Assembly (NCBI GenBank): GCA_963834135.1
Contig: CAWIAN010000013.1
Location: forward strand, 372,001-436,000
Length of the DNA: 64,000 bases
Reading direction: 5' to 3'
Source: Bog-257 sp963834135
GTDB taxonomy: Bacteria; Acidobacteriota; Terriglobia; Terriglobales; Acidobacteriaceae
Part shown: positions 26,996-34,791 of the stretch, in pieces
How positions within the stretch are numbered: position 1 is the stretch's first letter
Layout: the number at the start of each line of letters is the position of its first letter
Program-made: the position numbers and the translations under genes
Notes under the pieces: model-generated
What the model saw: the letters and a program-made list of their open reading frames with translations, nothing else
Database searches by the model: none
What the model was told of the DNA's origin: nothing

Positions 26996-27089
26996 TCGTT
27001 CTGCGGGGCGTGCTCGGGAGCCGACACGCGATTGATGGATTACACCTTCGCGGTGACCGGCGTGGGCGCCGGACGCTTCGCCCAGATGT

Positions 27090-27243
27090 ATGAACAACAC
27101 CAACAACCGCTCGTTCTATGACGGCATCAACATCCAGCTGCGCAAGCGGATGAGCAAACACATCATGTTCCAGGCCAGCGATGTGGTCTCATGGTCGCGT
27201 GCCTGGAGCGGCTTCCCAGTAGCGTCGAACGGAGGCGCGCCCT
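27090..27243 (+). pseudogene. Fragment of an Oar-like TonB-dependent receptor
   Basis: The frame from 27090 reads NNTNNRSFYDGINIQLRKRM and then ...QASDVVSWSRAWSGFPVASNG. This pattern (N.R..YDG.NIQ.RKR.S... .SW..A) is typical of the barrel region of large acidobacterial carboxypeptidase-regulatory TonB-dependent receptors of about 1,000 residues. Only about 50 codons remain, with no start, plug or C-terminal end, wedged between threonine aldolase and rapZ. It is a dead relic; identification is from remembered family pattern. Confidence 0.55.
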
Positions 27244-27250
27244 TTCTGTT

Positions 27251-28198
27251 TCACGCGGCTTCGGGCGAATCGCGGTGTACGGCCTTCACGTTGTATCCCG
27301 CCTTGGCGAGCTGCTTTTTCACGTCTTCGGCGATCATCACCGAGCGGTGCTTGCCACCGGTGCACCCGAATGCGATGGTCAGGTAGCTCTTGCCCTCTTC
27401 GATGTAATGCGGGATCAGGTACACCAGCAGCTCGGAGATGCGGCGGATGAATTCCTTCGTCTGCGGAAACGAGCGGATATATTTCGCCACCGCCGGATGA
27501 CGTCCGGTGAATGGCCGATACTTGGGAATGAAATGCGGATTGGGCAGGAAGCGCACATCGAAGACCAGGTCGGCATCCTCGGGCACGCCCTCGCGATAGC
27601 CAAAGCTGACGCAGGAGATCAGGATGTTCTTGTCGATCTTGCCGCGCGAGAATCGCTCCGTTAATAAACTTCGCAACTCATGAACATTGAACTTGCTGGT
27701 GTCGACTACCAGGTCGGCGAGCTCTTTCACCGGCTGCAGCCGTCGCCGCTCGGAGGCCAGCGACGCTTTCACCGACACGTTGCGTCCCAGCGGGTGCGGC
27801 CGGCGGGTCTCGCTGTAGCGCCGCAGCAGCGCATCTTCGTCGGCTTCCAGGAAGAGCATCGTGGTCTTCATCAGCCGGCGCAGCGACGCCAGGGTTTGCG
27901 GCAGCTTGTCGAGGCGCGCGCCTTCGCGGATGTCGACCACCAGCGCCGCGCGCTGAATCTCCATGGTGTCGAGCACCAGTTCGGCGAAATTCGCCATCAG
28001 GCCGACCGGCAGATTGTCGACGCAGTAGTAGCCGAGATCTTCGAAGGTCTTGAGCGCCGACGCCTTGCCCGCGCCGCTCATGCCGGAGATGATGACCAGC
28101 TCGTGCTGCTCGTGCGCACGGCCCGAAGAGGCTTTGGGATTGGCGGAAGTGTCGACAGCTTTGCGGCGAACGCGCTTGGCGCCTTTAGCGAGTGGCAT
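27251..28198 (-). CDS. rapZ: RNase adapter protein RapZ (YvcJ-type nucleotide-binding protein)
   Basis: This 315-residue cytoplasmic protein has an N-terminal P-loop domain (Walker A GMSGAGKAS near 39-47, then ALKTFEDLGYYCVDNLP) and the C-terminal RapZ domain with GCTGGKHRSV near residue 280. It binds nucleotides and, in E. coli, UDP-sugar-linked signals and small RNAs to steer RNase E; in Firmicutes the homologue YvcJ has a less clear role. The ATG at 28198 is chosen because AAGGTG sits ten bases upstream; a GTG at 28210 is possible. It is not next to ptsN or hpf, unlike in enterics. Confidence 0.93.
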   Translation of the reverse strand: MPLAKGAKRVRRKAVDTSANPKASSGRAHEQHELVIISGMSGAGKASALKTFEDLGYYCVDNLPVGLMANFAELVLDTMEIQRAALVVDIREGARLDKLPQTLASLRRLMKTTMLFLEADEDALLRRYSETRRPHPLGRNVSVKASLASERRRLQPVKELADLVVDTSKFNVHELRSLLTERFSRGKIDKNILISCVSFGYREGVPEDADLVFDVRFLPNPHFIPKYRPFTGRHPAVAKYIRSFPQTKEFIRRISELLVYLIPHYIEEGKSYLTIAFGCTGGKHRSVMIAEDVKKQLAKAGYNVKAVHRDSPEAA

Positions 28199-28342
28199 TG
28201 CCTGATGCACCTTTGCGGCGAGACTAACAGAGTTCGGCCTCAGCCGAAAGCTACGCCACGTGAATTGGATGTCACCGGTATGGTTCCGGGCTCGGGAGAA
28301 CGGCAGTTAGCAGTTAGCATTTGGCAAAGTGAAGCACCCTGC

Positions 28343-28390
28343 CGTCCTACCCTCTCGCAAAACTCAGGCGAGGAGGATGGGGCACCCACT
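28343..28390 (+). repeat. Repeat family F copy 1
   Basis: The segment ends in AGGCGAGGAGGATGGGGC and is matched in inverted orientation by 29684-29738 on the other side of the Pro-rich protein gene. The shared core translates as SGxEDGAP in shadow frames, which is how it shows up. Confidence 0.6.
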
Positions 28391-28470
28391 AATTGCTAAT
28401 TGCCAACTGCCAATCGGCGATTACTAGTTACTAGCTGCTAGTTCGCTAGTTGCTTTCTTCTCGCCTTCTG
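28391..28470. repeat. Degenerate TAGTTGCTAG short-period tract
   Basis: Imperfect copies of CTAGTT, TAATTGC and TAGTTACTAG words follow one another, with no coding potential. The tract lies directly before the Pro-rich secreted protein gene. Confidence 0.65.
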
Positions 28471-28486
28471 GCGTACAAGCGGTGCT

Positions 28487-29680
28487 ATGAGGGCTTGTCG
28501 AAGGATTGCCGGTTTGTCGCTGATTTTTCTGGCTACATTTGCGGTCGCGCAGAAGTCGAACTTCGAGTGGGACTGGCACAATCAGGAAGTAATCGGACGC
28601 GCGGACGCGAGCGTGGGCAACACCTCGAAGCTGACCGAGTCCGAACGCAGCTCGCTGGTTGACGCCATCGTGCTGCGGCTACAGAAGCCGATGGGCGACG
28701 CCGGCTACGACGACGATCGCATCCGCGAGATCGCAACTACCACGCGCATACGCTTCATCGACGTGGGCGCGGGGCAGCCGTTGATCTTCACTACCTCGCT
28801 CGGGCTTGAGGGTGGCTGCGACGCGCTCAGCAATTGTCCGCTGTGGGTTTTCCGCCGCACCGACGAAGGATTTCTTTCGCTGCTCAACACCATCGCTGCC
28901 AGCTACACGCCTGAGCCGACCGAAAGCGGATTCGAGGTGGTATTTCTACATCACGTTTCAGAAAAGGAGAGTGGGCTTACGGTCTATCGTCTAGCTGACG
29001 ACAAGTTGAGCGGCGTGGGCTGCTACACCGCGCTGTGGCCAAAGCCAAGCGGTGACCCGAATCAGCTTTCCGATCCTAAGATCGAACCCTGCAAGCAATC
29101 GCCACTGCTGGAATCGGCTCACCCGGTAAAACCGGAGGCATCCGAGACGCCTGCACCAGCCGCAACAGTGGAGCCGGCGCAGCAGCCTGCGACGGAACAG
29201 CCCGCCGCGCAACCGAAGTCAGACAGTGCTGAAACAAAGCCGGAGAGTGCTGAGCCCAAGGAGCAAGCTCCGCAGGCGGAGCAACCGAAGTCGGATAGCG
29301 TTCAACCCAAGGAGCAGGCACCGCCACCACCGGAGAGTACGAATCCGGAGGCGCCGCCAAACGCTCCCGATCAGCAAACACCGGCGCAGAATTCGGACCA
29401 AGCGCAACCACCTTCGGCTCAACCGGCGCAGGATGCGAAGCCGGAGCAGCCGCCGGCGGATACAAAACCGGATCAGGCTCAGCCGGACACGAAGCCGGGA
29501 GAGGCTCAGCCGGCGCCCGACCAGTCAACTCCAAAAGCGGACCAGCCCCAGCAGCCCCCATCCGAGCAGCCAGCTCCAAAGGCAGATGAGCCGGCTCCCG
29601 CGCAAGATCAGCCGACACCGCAAACGCCGCCGGCAAATCCCGAGCCAGCCGCTCCACCGCCGTCGAGTGATGCGAAGTAG
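28487..29680 (+). CDS. Secreted protein with long Pro/Gln/Glu/Lys-rich tail
   Basis: This 397-residue protein has a signal peptide (about 1-21), a folded-looking N-terminal half (about 25-205, with two Cys in GGCDALSNCPLW and others at GCY and PCK) and a C-terminal tail of about 185 residues made almost only of Pro, Gln, Glu, Lys, Ala and Asp (for example QPKSDSAETKPES, DTKPDQAQPDTKPGEAQ). The tail is expected to be disordered, as in wall-spanning linkers. I do not recognise the N-terminal domain. The gene is framed by inverted family-F repeats and probably transcribed alone. Confidence 0.72.
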   Translation: MRACRRIAGLSLIFLATFAVAQKSNFEWDWHNQEVIGRADASVGNTSKLTESERSSLVDAIVLRLQKPMGDAGYDDDRIREIATTTRIRFIDVGAGQPLIFTTSLGLEGGCDALSNCPLWVFRRTDEGFLSLLNTIAASYTPEPTESGFEVVFLHHVSEKESGLTVYRLADDKLSGVGCYTALWPKPSGDPNQLSDPKIEPCKQSPLLESAHPVKPEASETPAPAATVEPAQQPATEQPAAQPKSDSAETKPESAEPKEQAPQAEQPKSDSVQPKEQAPPPPESTNPEAPPNAPDQQTPAQNSDQAQPPSAQPAQDAKPEQPPADTKPDQAQPDTKPGEAQPAPDQSTPKADQPQQPPSEQPAPKADEPAPAQDQPTPQTPPANPEPAAPPPSSDAK

Positions 29681-29683
29681 AAA

Positions 29684-29738
29684 TGGGCGCCCCATCCTCG
29701 TCGCCTGATTTTGGCGACAGCGTCGGAGCGGAGTGGTA
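29684..29738 (-). repeat. Repeat family F copy 2 (inverted)
   Basis: This is the reverse-oriented match of 28343-28390, beginning three bases after the Pro-rich gene's stop codon. It may also form the terminator region of that gene, since it contains a GTCGCC/GGCGAC hairpin around TGATTTT. Confidence 0.6.
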
Positions 29739-29783
29739 AGAGATCGTGCGTCGAAGGAAGCAGGTCCCTCGACTCGGGCTGAG

Positions 29784-29923
29784 CAGGCTGCTGAAAAACT
29801 CGATTGGGTAGGCTCGTCGGACTGAAGTCCGCCTCGCCGAAGTCAGAAATACGGGGCTTCTCGGCACGGCTGAAGCCATGCCCTCACACAAAGCTCACGT
29901 TGCGAGAGTTTGTCAGCAGCCTG
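29784..29923. repeat. 140-base MITE-like element with terminal inverted repeats
   Basis: The ends (29784-29799 and 29908-29923) match in 15 of 16 positions as inverted CAGGCTGCTGA-AAAC. Inside are TGAA-loop hairpins CGGACTGAAGTCCG and GGCACGGCTGAAGCC. A partial relative lies at 34599-34710. There is no transposase; it would have moved by a transposase acting in trans. Confidence 0.65.
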
Positions 29924-30128
29924 TAAAACCCTGGGTCGACATGACAACCTGTAAGGCAAGCCGGCGCTTGGGAAGATAACCTCAAACTATGAACTGCACC
30001 ATAAATAGTGCAAAATCTCGATTCGGGAAGTTCTTGTCAAGCCCCACAAACGTGGTCAAATCCTCGTAAAACGCTGTTGCAATTAGGAATATAGTTGCAG
30101 CGATAAGTGCCAAAATCCACCCTCAATG

Positions 30129-30137
30129 TGCTATACT
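30129..30137 (+). promoter_or_regulatory. Extended -10 promoter element before ccmF
   Basis: TGCTATACT is a near-perfect extended -10. Transcription would begin near 30144, at the foot of the hairpin described next, giving ccmF a leader of about 220 bases. Confidence 0.5.
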
Positions 30138-30143
30138 TGTTTC

Positions 30144-30188
30144 ACGAGAGTCAGGAAAGAGTTCATCGCTCCTTTTCCTGGCTCTCGT
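30144..30188 (+). promoter_or_regulatory. 5'-leader hairpin of the ccmF transcript
   Basis: Arms ACGAGAGTCAGGAAA (30144-30158) and TTTTCCTGGCTCTCGT (30173-30188) pair over 15 bases with one G-T, leaving a 14-base loop. It starts exactly where transcription is predicted to start. No T-run follows, so it is a stability or protein-binding element more likely than a terminator. Confidence 0.6.
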
Positions 30189-30361
30189 TCTGTTTGCGCC
30201 ATCGATTTTTCTCCCGTTTTCCTCCCGAGTTGCGGGAATGGACTCCCTCTCCCGCAAAGTTGTAGGGCCACGCCACACAAATCGCTGACACGCCGGTAAT
30301 TGCGAGTAAAATTGCAGCATCGGATGGCGCCGTCGTTGAGCCGAATACAGGTAATACATTC

Positions 30362-32398
30362 ATGCCATTAATCGGAAGTTTTGCGCTTCTGCTGGCGCTC
30401 GCGCTGGCAGGCTACTCGTTCATTGCAGGTGCTTTTGGCTTGTACCGCAAGGACGATCGACTGGTTGAGACCGCGCGCCGCGCCGGCATCGCCTGCTGGG
30501 CGGCAGTCACCATCGGTGGCGTGGCGCTGGTGATGGCGGCCGTCGGCAACGACTTTTCGGTCGCCTACATTCTGCACCACAGCAATCGCGATCTGCCCAT
30601 CGCTTACAAGTTTGCGGCGCTGTGGTCCGGACAGGAAGGCTCGCTGCTGTTCTGGGCGTGGCTGCTGTCGTCGTACGCGCTGGTGTTGCGGTTGCGTTAC
30701 AAGGTCGATCCGAAGCTGTTTGCCTATGCGTCGGCGATCATCGCATCGGTGCAGGTGTTCTTCCTGCTGCTGGTAAACTTCGCGGCCAATCCGTTCGGCC
30801 TGGTGAGTGGGACAATTCCCGCCGACGGCAACGGACTGAATCCGCTGCTGCAGTATCCCGAGATGGTGATCCATCCGCCGATGCTGTATCTCGGCTACGT
30901 CGGCGTGACCGTACCGTTTGCCTTCGCGCTGGGCGCGCTGATCATGAAGTATCCCGGCGAGAAGTGGATTCACATCACGCGCCGCTGGACCATGGTGGCC
31001 TGGCTGTTCCTCACTTGCGGAATTTTTCTTGGCTCACATTGGGCGTACGAAGTATTGGGCTGGGGCGGCTACTGGGGATGGGACGCCGTCGAAAACGCTT
31101 CGCTGCTGCCGTGGCTCACGATGACCGCGTTCCTGCATTCGGTGATGATGCAGGAGAAGCGTGGCATGATGAAGATGTGGAACATGTGGCTGATCTTCAC
31201 CACGTTCCTGCTGGCCATCTTCGGAACCTTCCTCACGCGCAGCGGTGTGGTGAGTTCGGTACACGCGTTTGCGCAGTCGAGCATCGGAACCTGGTTCGTA
31301 TGGTTCCTGGCGATTGCGTTTGCGACCTGCGTGTACTTCTTCGTGCGCAATCGCGACACGCTGAAGAGCGAGCATCGGCTGGAATCGCTGGTCTCGCGCG
31401 AGTCGAGCTTCCTGTTCAACAACCTGGTGCTGCTGGTTTCGTGCTTCGCGGTGCTGTGGGGCACGCTGTTCCCGGTGTTGTCGGAGTGGGTGACCGGATC
31501 GAAGGTCACGGTCGGGCCGCCGTTCTTCAATCGCGTGAACGTACCGATCGGAATTTTCCTGGTGTTCCTCACCGGCATTGGCCCGCTGCTGGCGTGGCGC
31601 CAGACTTCGCTCGACCGCGTGAAGCGCAACTTCGTATGGCCGACGCTCTTGGCGGTATTGACCGTCATCGTGCTGATGGTTGGCGGGCTGAAGCCCTGGG
31701 AGGACTCAGCCTACTTCTACTCGCTGATGGCGTTTGCGCTTTCGGCATTCGTCATCGCAACCGTAGCCGGTGAGTTCTGGCGCGGCGGCCGCGTGATCGC
31801 GCGGCAGAATAACGTCAGCATGCTGCAGGGCATGGTGGTCATCACGCGCCGCAACACGCGGCGCTATGGCGGATACCTGATTCACATCGGCGTGGTGCTG
31901 GTCATCATCGGCTTCGCTGGTTTGCCGTTCAACGTCGACAAAGAGCAGGAGATGGGCTTTGGCGACAAGATGCAGATCGGCCACTACACCCTGGTCTGCA
32001 AGTCATACACGCAGGACAGCAAGCCGAACTACGACAGCGAGTGGGCGGTGATGGATGTGTATAAGAACGGCAAGTACCTGGGACAGATGTTCCCCGAGCG
32101 CCGCTTCTACACGGCCAGCCAGCAGACATCGACGATCGTGGCTAACCGCTCGCGTCCGAACGAAGATTTGTACCTGGTGTATACGGGGCGCAATCAGGAC
32201 ACCGGCAAGCCAATCATCAAGGCGCACGTGAATCCGCTGGTGCTGTGGATCTGGATTGGGGTACACGTGATTCTGATTGGCACCATCATCGCGCTGATCC
32301 CGAACATGAAGCCGCAGCGCGGTGGCGTGGTGAAGGACAAGGACCGCGAGCTGGCAGAAGCGGAACATCGCGGAGCTGTGGGGGTGGGGGGAGATTGA
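30362..32398 (+). CDS. ccmF: Cytochrome c maturation protein CcmF (heme lyase subunit)
   Basis: This 678-residue inner-membrane protein joins heme to apocytochrome c at the outer face of the membrane, working with CcmH. The tryptophan-rich heme-handling motif is seen at about residues 233-255 (WGGYWGWDAVENASLLPW), and the N-terminal third has SGQEGSLLFWAW, both diagnostic of CcmF. About 13-15 membrane segments and a large periplasmic loop near the C-terminus (about 510-640) match the family. Length is normal. It starts the ccm locus; ccmH and a CcmI-like gene follow 1.3 kb on, with an esterase gene between. CcmABCDEG are not in the window. Confidence 0.95.
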   Translation: MPLIGSFALLLALALAGYSFIAGAFGLYRKDDRLVETARRAGIACWAAVTIGGVALVMAAVGNDFSVAYILHHSNRDLPIAYKFAALWSGQEGSLLFWAWLLSSYALVLRLRYKVDPKLFAYASAIIASVQVFFLLLVNFAANPFGLVSGTIPADGNGLNPLLQYPEMVIHPPMLYLGYVGVTVPFAFALGALIMKYPGEKWIHITRRWTMVAWLFLTCGIFLGSHWAYEVLGWGGYWGWDAVENASLLPWLTMTAFLHSVMMQEKRGMMKMWNMWLIFTTFLLAIFGTFLTRSGVVSSVHAFAQSSIGTWFVWFLAIAFATCVYFFVRNRDTLKSEHRLESLVSRESSFLFNNLVLLVSCFAVLWGTLFPVLSEWVTGSKVTVGPPFFNRVNVPIGIFLVFLTGIGPLLAWRQTSLDRVKRNFVWPTLLAVLTVIVLMVGGLKPWEDSAYFYSLMAFALSAFVIATVAGEFWRGGRVIARQNNVSMLQGMVVITRRNTRRYGGYLIHIGVVLVIIGFAGLPFNVDKEQEMGFGDKMQIGHYTLVCKSYTQDSKPNYDSEWAVMDVYKNGKYLGQMFPERRFYTASQQTSTIVANRSRPNEDLYLVYTGRNQDTGKPIIKAHVNPLVLWIWIGVHVILIGTIIALIPNMKPQRGGVVKDKDRELAEAEHRGAVGVGGD

Positions 32399-32419
32399 GC
32401 CGCGTAGCGTGACATAAGT

Positions 32420-32515
32420 TAGCCCGGCGCTTCAGCGCTGGGTAGCGGTTCACCAGAGGGACAAGTCCTTTCGGGGACGGCACAGCGGGTTCCTCCGCGC
32501 GGGCTGAAGCCCTTG
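32420..32515. repeat. TGAA/CTTCAG-loop hairpin cluster
   Basis: Short palindromes (GCGCTTCAGCGC, GGGCTGAAGCCC) follow ccmF. They resemble the hairpins in the MITE-like element and may act as bidirectional terminators. Confidence 0.5.
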
Positions 32516-32555
32516 GCCGGAATGATACGTCGGGAATGAAATGGCTTCGGCGATA

Positions 32556-32610
32556 GCGGCCCTTCGACTCCGCATTCGCAAAAAACGCGAATGCTGCGCT
32601 CAGGATGACA
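32556..32610 (-). repeat. Repeat family A copy, reverse orientation
   Basis: The segment is framed by CCTTCGACTCCGC and GCGCTCAGGATGAC, with a hairpin of ATTCGC/GCGAAT in the middle. Confidence 0.8.
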
Positions 32611-32689
32611 CCTGGAGTTTGGACGGGGTTTGAAGTTTTAGCACGGGATGACCGGGGTTTGGCATTTGTGATTGCTAGATTGCTAGTTC

Positions 32690-33568
32690 ATGAAACGCTT
32701 CGCCATCATCTTTGCGGTTTTACTGCTTCTTCTGGTCGCCGTCATGTTTCGTCACGCACGGGCTGCGACGGGGGACCGCACTGGCACAATCGACGTGGGT
32801 GGACGCACGCGCGAGTACATGGTTCACGCACCGGCATCTCATGGCGCTAAAGCGATGCCACTGGTGATCGTGCTGCACGGCGCCACGCAGAGCAATGTGA
32901 GCGCGGAACGCATGTCGGGCATGAGCACGCTGGCGGACGAGGAAGGGTTCGTTGCGGTGTATCCCGCGGGGACAGGTAACGCGCCGACGTGGAACTCGGG
33001 CGCATGTTGCGCGTACGCGATGCGCAATAACGTCGATGACATCGGATTTCTGCGGGCGCTCATTTCGAAATTGAAGCAGGATTACGCCATCGACGGCAAG
33101 CGTATTTACGTCACCGGCATTTCGAATGGCGGCATGATGTCGTATCGCGCGGCGTGCGAGATGTCAGACGTTGTCGCCGCAATTGCTCCGGTGGAAGGCG
33201 CGTTGGATGTGCCGTGCAAGCCCTCGGCGCCGGTCTCGGTGATCGTGTTTCATGGCACGGCTGATCACCTGGTGCCGTTCGACGGAGGCACTACGCCATA
33301 TCAGATGGGATCGAGGCGTTCCGATATGCCGGTGGCCGATGCGGTTGGGTTCTGGGTGAAAGAAGATGGTTGCTCGCCGAAGCCGATTCACGAAGAGACG
33401 AGCGAGGTGCATATCGACACGTATTCCGGTTGCAAGGACGGAACCGGCGTGGCGCTGTATGCGATTCAGGGTGGCCATCATTTGTGGCCGGGCACGGCGA
33501 TCAGTCGCGTGAGTTTGCCGGCGACGGATGTGATGTGGAAGTTTTTTGCGGAGCATCCGAAGGCATAA
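32690..33568 (+). CDS. PHB depolymerase/LpqC-family secreted esterase
   Basis: This 292-residue protein has a signal anchor (about 1-25) and then an alpha/beta-hydrolase of the polyhydroxybutyrate depolymerase/feruloyl esterase (LpqC) group. Visible motifs are the oxyanion stretch VIVLHGATQSN, the nucleophile elbow GISNGG (S145), the Asp region FHGTADHLVPFDGG and the His in GGHHLWPG. It should hydrolyse esters outside the cytoplasm; whether the substrate is polyester, acetylated sugar or feruloyl is open. A possible extended -10 (TGCTAGATT, 32673-32681) stands eight bases before the ATG. It sits inside the ccm locus without obvious link. Confidence 0.88.
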   Translation: MKRFAIIFAVLLLLLVAVMFRHARAATGDRTGTIDVGGRTREYMVHAPASHGAKAMPLVIVLHGATQSNVSAERMSGMSTLADEEGFVAVYPAGTGNAPTWNSGACCAYAMRNNVDDIGFLRALISKLKQDYAIDGKRIYVTGISNGGMMSYRAACEMSDVVAAIAPVEGALDVPCKPSAPVSVIVFHGTADHLVPFDGGTTPYQMGSRRSDMPVADAVGFWVKEDGCSPKPIHEETSEVHIDTYSGCKDGTGVALYAIQGGHHLWPGTAISRVSLPATDVMWKFFAEHPKA

Positions 33569-33574
33569 GGCGGG

Positions 33575-33705
33575 TATCGGCCGTCGGCTGTCAGCTGAAA
33601 TGAATCGCTCGCGGTCCTTGAAGTCGACAGGGCGGGTGATGAACGGGTGAATTCTAGAAAAGTTTTAGCCGACGGCCGACAGCCGGCGGCTGATAGCAGG
33701 GTACT
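33575..33705. repeat. Degenerate GCCGACGGC/CGGCTG word tract
   Basis: Imperfect repeats such as GGCCGTCGGCTGTCAGCTG and GACGGCCGACAGCCGGCGG fill the spacer between the esterase gene and ccmH. No coding potential. Confidence 0.5.
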
Positions 33706-34206
33706 TTGAAACTGGAAATTCGGAACTCGAAACTGGGGCGAACGAAGCTTCGCATCGCACAGGTCGCGCTGATTGCCCTGCTGGCGATGGTCTTCATGGG
33801 AGCCGACAGCGATGCCCGCTTCAACAAGATGGGTCATCAGCTGATGTGCATGTGCAGCTGTAATCAGGTGCTGCTGGAGTGCAATCACGTTGGCTGCACC
33901 TTCTCCAGCCGCATGCGCGACGAGTTGACGGCCGGCATCGCGCGCGGCGACAACGATTCGCTAGTATTGCAAAGCTTTGTTCAAAAGTATGGCAACGTTG
34001 TGCTGGCCGCGCCCACGACAACCGGCTTCAATCGTATCGCCTGGATCATGCCATTTGCGGTGTTTGTGCTTGCCATCGTCATGACCGTCTGGCTGGTGCG
34101 CCTGTGGAGGTCGCGCGCGGTGGCACAACCCGTGCCGCGCCCCAACCTGGATGGGGAGCAACTCGACGAGCTTCGCAAGAGGGCCCGCAAGGAGACGGAA
34201 TTCTAA
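33706..34206 (+). CDS. ccmH: Cytochrome c maturation protein CcmH, Cys-rich variant
   Basis: This protein of 166 residues has an N-terminal membrane span (about 15-33), a periplasmic domain and a second span (about 108-130). CcmH reduces the CXXCH thiols of apocytochrome c for ligation by CcmF. In place of the usual LRCxxCQ it has LMCMCSCNQVLLECNHVGC, with five cysteines (C48, C50, C52, C59, C64). The start codon is a TTG at 33706, chosen because AGGG precedes it and the first span would be lost with later starts. It overlaps the next gene by one base (TAATG). Assignment rests on motif and context. Confidence 0.82.
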   Translation: MKLEIRNSKLGRTKLRIAQVALIALLAMVFMGADSDARFNKMGHQLMCMCSCNQVLLECNHVGCTFSSRMRDELTAGIARGDNDSLVLQSFVQKYGNVVLAAPTTTGFNRIAWIMPFAVFVLAIVMTVWLVRLWRSRAVAQPVPRPNLDGEQLDELRKRARKETEF

Positions 34207-34574
34207 TGCACTTATTACTTGCTGTTGCGTTGACTCAGGAAACGGCGTTCGCGCTATTCGGCTGCGCGTTGTTTGCGATTGCGCTGTTCGTTTACGTCTT
34301 CTACGAGCCGGGAGACTTTGACGCTGGCGAAGAGAAAACGCGGCTGATGTATCTGTCGGAACGCAAGGATGCGACGTATGAGAATCTGCGTGACTTGAAC
34401 TTCGAGTACAAGGCGGGGAAGTTGAGCGAGCAGGATTATGCCGTTCAGCGCGCTTCGCTGGAAGATGAGGCTGCGGCGATCCTGGCTGAGATGGAATCGA
34501 TTGAAAGAGCTCGCGTGACGGTGCGCAAAGGGAGCCGTCGTCCGACGGCGCGGCCCAGTGGGGGACGGGCGTGA
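34206..34574 (+). CDS. CcmI-like small membrane protein
   Basis: This 122-residue protein has one N-terminal membrane span (about 5-30) followed by a cytoplasmic or periplasmic helix region with YENLRDLNFEYKAGKLSEQD and a coiled-coil-like EDEAAAILAEMESIERAR. The segment resembles the N-terminus of CcmI (CycH), the apocytochrome chaperone, but the TPR half is missing. The ATG overlaps the ccmH stop codon, implying translational coupling. It probably helps CcmH and CcmF. Confidence 0.72.
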   Translation: MHLLLAVALTQETAFALFGCALFAIALFVYVFYEPGDFDAGEEKTRLMYLSERKDATYENLRDLNFEYKAGKLSEQDYAVQRASLEDEAAAILAEMESIERARVTVRKGSRRPTARPSGGRA

Positions 34575-34598
34575 AATTGGCCAGGGGGCCAAGTCGCG

Positions 34599-34710
34599 GG
34601 CTCGTCGGCCTGAAGGCCGCCTCGCTTAAACCATAACCAAGAGCTGATAACGGCACGGCTGAAGCCGTGCCCCTTCAAAGCGATTCATTATCGGCTTTTT
34701 CAGCAACCTG
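34599..34710. repeat. Partial relative of the MITE-like element
   Basis: The segment CTCGTCGGCCTGAAGGCCG, then GGCACGGCTGAAGCCGTGCC and TTTTTCAGCAACCTG at the right end matches the inner and right part of 29784-29923 in the same order. The left terminal repeat is missing. Confidence 0.6.
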
Positions 34711-34791
34711 CGAAGCCGTGTCCCTTTCAAAGCGGCCCGTTGTGCAAACTGGAAAGTTGTGTCCTGATACAAGTCAACAAAGATCGGTCAA

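Noticed and set aside
29784..29923. Complete insertion sequence
   Set aside because: Terminal repeats exist but only 140 bases lie between them and there is no transposase frame.
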